Shown piece after piece: positions 62,022 to 64,000 of a DNA stretch of 64,000 nt (positions are counted from its first letter, which is position 1; every line of letters starts with the position of its first letter). The stretch is taken from positions 124,001-188,000 of the forward strand of contig CAWKMC010000040.1 in the NCBI GenBank assembly GCA_963850535.1, in the 5' to 3' direction. Origin of the DNA: JAMXLO01 sp963850535 (GTDB taxonomy: Bacteria > Pseudomonadota > Alphaproteobacteria > Acetobacterales > Acetobacteraceae). The notes under the pieces were generated by a model. That model was not told the origin of the DNA. It saw only the letters and a list, made by a program, of their open reading frames with translations, and searched no databases. Made by a program: the position numbers and the translations under genes.

Positions 62022-62101
62022 CTGCACAATTTACCCGATGTGGGCGTCAGAGTCATGCAGATTTGATGCAACAAACAGTACCGAGGCGCGTTTACACCGA
62101 G

Positions 62102-63739
62102 TCACATCCCGCCGGGATAGTTAGGTCCCCCGCCACCTTCCGGCGTCTCCCAGTTGATATTCTGTGTGGGGTCCTTGATGTCGCAGGTCTTGCAGTGCAC
62201 GCAGTTCTGCGCGTTGATCTGGAGCTGCGGAGTACCTTCGTCGGCACCGACGATCTCATATACACCCGCCGGGCAATAGCGCACTTCCGGGCTGCGGAAT
62301 CGCTGCCAGTTGAGCGTGACCGCCACGTCCGGGTCGGCCAGCCGAAGATGCGCCGGCTGGTTCTCCTCGTGGTTGGTGTTGCTGATGAATACCGACGATA
62401 GCTTGTCGAAGGTCAGCACGCCATCGGCGCGTGGATATTCGATCCTTGGCGCGGTAGACGCGTCAAGCAAGGTTTCATTGTCCGGATGCGGATGATGGAA
62501 CGTCCATGGCGCCTTGCCGCGCAATACATACGTATCCACAGCGGAATAGGCCAATCCACCCCACAGGCCGAATTTGGCAAAGGATGGGCGCACGTTGCGG
62601 ACCAGCGAGAGCTCCTGCCAGACCCAGCTCTCACGTAACAAGGTTTCGTAGCGGGATAGATCATTCCCACCACCCTCGCCGAGCGCCGCGGCAACCACCT
62701 CGGCAGCTAACATCCCGGACTTCATGGACGTGTGCGTGCCCTTGATCTTCGGCACATTCACGAAGCCCGCCGCGTCGCCGATCAATGCACCGCCAGGAAA
62801 TACTAGGCGCGGGATGGATTGCAGTCCCCCCTCATTCAGCGCCCGTGCGCCGTAGCTGATGCGCCGGCCGCCCTCGAAATGCTTGCGCATCTCGGGATGA
62901 GTCTTGAACCGCTGCATCTCGTCAAACGGGGACAGCCATGGATTGCGGTAATCGAGCCCGATGACGAAGCCATAGGAGACGAGATTGTCACCGAAATGGT
63001 AGAGAAAGGACCCACCATAGGTTTTGCGATCAAGCGGCCAACCGACTGTATGTTCCACCAGCCCCCGCCGATGGTTTTCCGTGGGTATTTCCCACAGTTC
63101 TTTGATGCCGATGGCATAAGTCTGCGGCTCATGGCCGTCACGCAAAGCGTAGCGTTTGATCAACTGCTTGGACAGTGAGCCACGGCAGCCTTCGGCGAAC
63201 AGCGTATATCGTGCACGCAACTCCATGCCGCGCTGGAAGTTGTCGGTCGGATCGCCGTCCTTGCCGATCCCCATATCGCCGGTGGCAACGCCGGCCACGC
63301 GGCCATCCTCCTCGAGAACTTCGGCAGCAGAGAAGCCAGGGTAGATTTCCACCCCCATAGCCTCGGCCTGCTGTCCGAGCCAGCGGCAGACATTGCCAAG
63401 CGAAACGATGTAGTTCCCCTGGTTGTGCATTTGCGGCGGCGTCGGCAGGCGAAAGGTGCGTGTCGCGGTCAGGTAAAGGAAGCGATCATCCGCGGCCGGC
63501 GTCTCCAGCGGGGCGCCCTTGTCACGCCAGTCAGGGATCAATTCGTTGAGCGCGCGGGGCTCTAGCACGGCGCCGGACAGGATGTGCGCGCCGATCTCGC
63601 TGCCCTTCTCCACCAGGCAGACGGACGCGTCGGGCGCGAGCTGCTTCAACCGGATCGCGGCGGCGAGACCCGATGGGCCGCCGCCCACAATCACCACGTC
63701 GAATTCCATTGCCTCCCTTGGGGGCAACTCTTCTGCCAT
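62102..63739 (-). CDS. Electron transfer flavoprotein-ubiquinone oxidoreductase
   Basis: A 545-residue ETF-QO that passes electrons from acyl-CoA and amine dehydrogenases, via ETF, to ubiquinone at the inner membrane. The FAD motif is IVGGGPSGLAAAIRL. The C-terminal [4Fe-4S] ligands are Cys in RYCPAGVYE and NCVHCKTCDIKDPTQN. The ubiquinone and membrane-binding middle part is present (GGAGFVNVPKIKGTH-type stretch). Length matches the family. GGAG stands 7 bp before ATG 63739; GTG 63742 is the alternative. It uses the ubiquinone made with UbiG. Confidence 0.93.
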   Translation of the reverse strand: MAEELPPREAMEFDVVIVGGGPSGLAAAIRLKQLAPDASVCLVEKGSEIGAHILSGAVLEPRALNELIPDWRDKGAPLETPAADDRFLYLTATRTFRLPTPPQMHNQGNYIVSLGNVCRWLGQQAEAMGVEIYPGFSAAEVLEEDGRVAGVATGDMGIGKDGDPTDNFQRGMELRARYTLFAEGCRGSLSKQLIKRYALRDGHEPQTYAIGIKELWEIPTENHRRGLVEHTVGWPLDRKTYGGSFLYHFGDNLVSYGFVIGLDYRNPWLSPFDEMQRFKTHPEMRKHFEGGRRISYGARALNEGGLQSIPRLVFPGGALIGDAAGFVNVPKIKGTHTSMKSGMLAAEVVAAALGEGGGNDLSRYETLLRESWVWQELSLVRNVRPSFAKFGLWGGLAYSAVDTYVLRGKAPWTFHHPHPDNETLLDASTAPRIEYPRADGVLTFDKLSSVFISNTNHEENQPAHLRLADPDVAVTLNWQRFRSPEVRYCPAGVYEIVGADEGTPQLQINAQNCVHCKTCDIKDPTQNINWETPEGGGGPNYPGGM

Positions 63740-63817
63740 CACGCGTCTCCGGAACTATCGCGCTGATCGAAGGAGCGACCGGCACCGCCAAGGCGATTTG
63801 GCGAGGCGCAGTGACAC

Positions 63818-64000
63818 CTACTGGCGCTGCACAAGCTCGATCATGTAGCCGTCTGGGTCTTTGACGAAGGCAATGATCGTGGTGCCGAACTTCACCGGTC
63901 CAGGTGGTCGCGTCACCGTGCCGCCAGCCTTCGTCGCGATGTCACACGCCGCCGCGACATCCGGCACGCCGACGGCGAAATGGCCGAAGGCGCCGCCCAT
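63818..64000 (-). CDS. gloA: Glyoxalase I (lactoylglutathione lyase), C-terminal part
   Basis: The last 60 residues of a VOC-family glyoxalase I, with the 5' end outside the window. FGHFAVGVPDV carries the metal His, and FVKDPDGYMIELVQ the metal Glu. PPGPVKFGTTIIAF is the usual GloA strand. The enzyme converts the methylglyoxal-glutathione adduct to S-lactoylglutathione. The ATG at 64000 is inside the conserved domain and not the true start. It is 75 bp upstream of the ETF-QO gene on the same strand. Confidence 0.8.
   Translation of the reverse strand: MGGAFGHFAVGVPDVAAACDIATKAGGTVTRPPGPVKFGTTIIAFVKDPDGYMIELVQRQ

Noticed and set aside
1..64000. CRISPR array, rRNA operon, prophage or plasmid origin
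   Set aside because: I looked for regularly spaced direct repeats, rRNA sequence, phage structural genes and replication genes and saw none.

Overview
The window comes from a high-GC alphaproteobacterium. Family resemblances and gene order (rodZ-ispG, ptsP-lysC-ubiG, comF-grxC-DUF1178, TPR protein-ispE, ETF-ubiquinone oxidoreductase) suggest Rhodospirillales and probably Acetobacteraceae. That placement is an inference; there is no rRNA in the window.

Layout. 1-4.4 kb (minus): the 5' end of an EF-G-like GTPase, a MarR regulator and a small aromatic operon (dienelactone hydrolase, LigA, LigB, HpaB-type monooxygenase). 4.5-12.6 kb: a divergent plus-strand run with a class C serine hydrolase, a SelA-like PLP enzyme, a class III aminotransferase, Mn catalase, two luciferase-like oxidoreductases, a small hydrophobic-repeat protein and a second dienelactone hydrolase. 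12.6-21.1 kb (minus): a housekeeping block (lysC, nitronate monooxygenase, ptsP, rodZ, ispG) that continues into a HEPN/MNT pair and a VOC extradiol dioxygenase. 21.1-29.2 kb: ubiG, then accessory genes (acyl-CoA ligase, LysE exporter, SDR) and a broken resolvase / PD-(D/E)XK nuclease / unknown-protein island. 29.2-35.0 kb: DUF1178, grxC, comF and a methyltransferase, interrupted by a terephthalate-dioxygenase-like TphA2/TphA3 pair and a four-domain rhodanese. 35.3-41.4 kb: gshB, a peptide-binding protein, an MBL hydrolase, trpS and an AhpD-like protein. 41.4-50.5 kb: a surface-glycan cluster (LuxR regulator, GINT-like and OCH1-like transferases, flippase, MBOAT and SGNH acetylation genes) with an M20 peptidase inside. 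50.3-57.8 kb: a group pointing to D-amino-acid or modified-peptide use (M20 deacetylase, D-aminopeptidase, threonine-synthase-like enzyme, M81/MlrC peptidase, D-threonine-aldolase-like enzyme). 57.9-64 kb: TspO, small proteins, tRNA-Gln, ispE, TPR protein, ETF-QO and the end of glyoxalase I.

Reading frames. About twenty single-base frame breaks lie in otherwise well-conserved genes, including lysC (four), ispG and ptsP. They cluster at 14.8-20.4, 26.2-28.9, 43-49.4 and 54.9-55.8 kb. Many can be repaired by removing or adding one base, so much of this looks like sequence error rather than decay. Affected genes are entered over their full span as pseudogene, with the break positions given.

Most notable: the TphA2A3-like oxygenase in a window that also carries a LigAB ring-cleavage enzyme; the ispG-HEPN-MNT-VOC chain in which the antitoxin frame has no stop; a perfect hairpin that buries a Shine-Dalgarno; and the coupled D-amino-acid/peptide operon.
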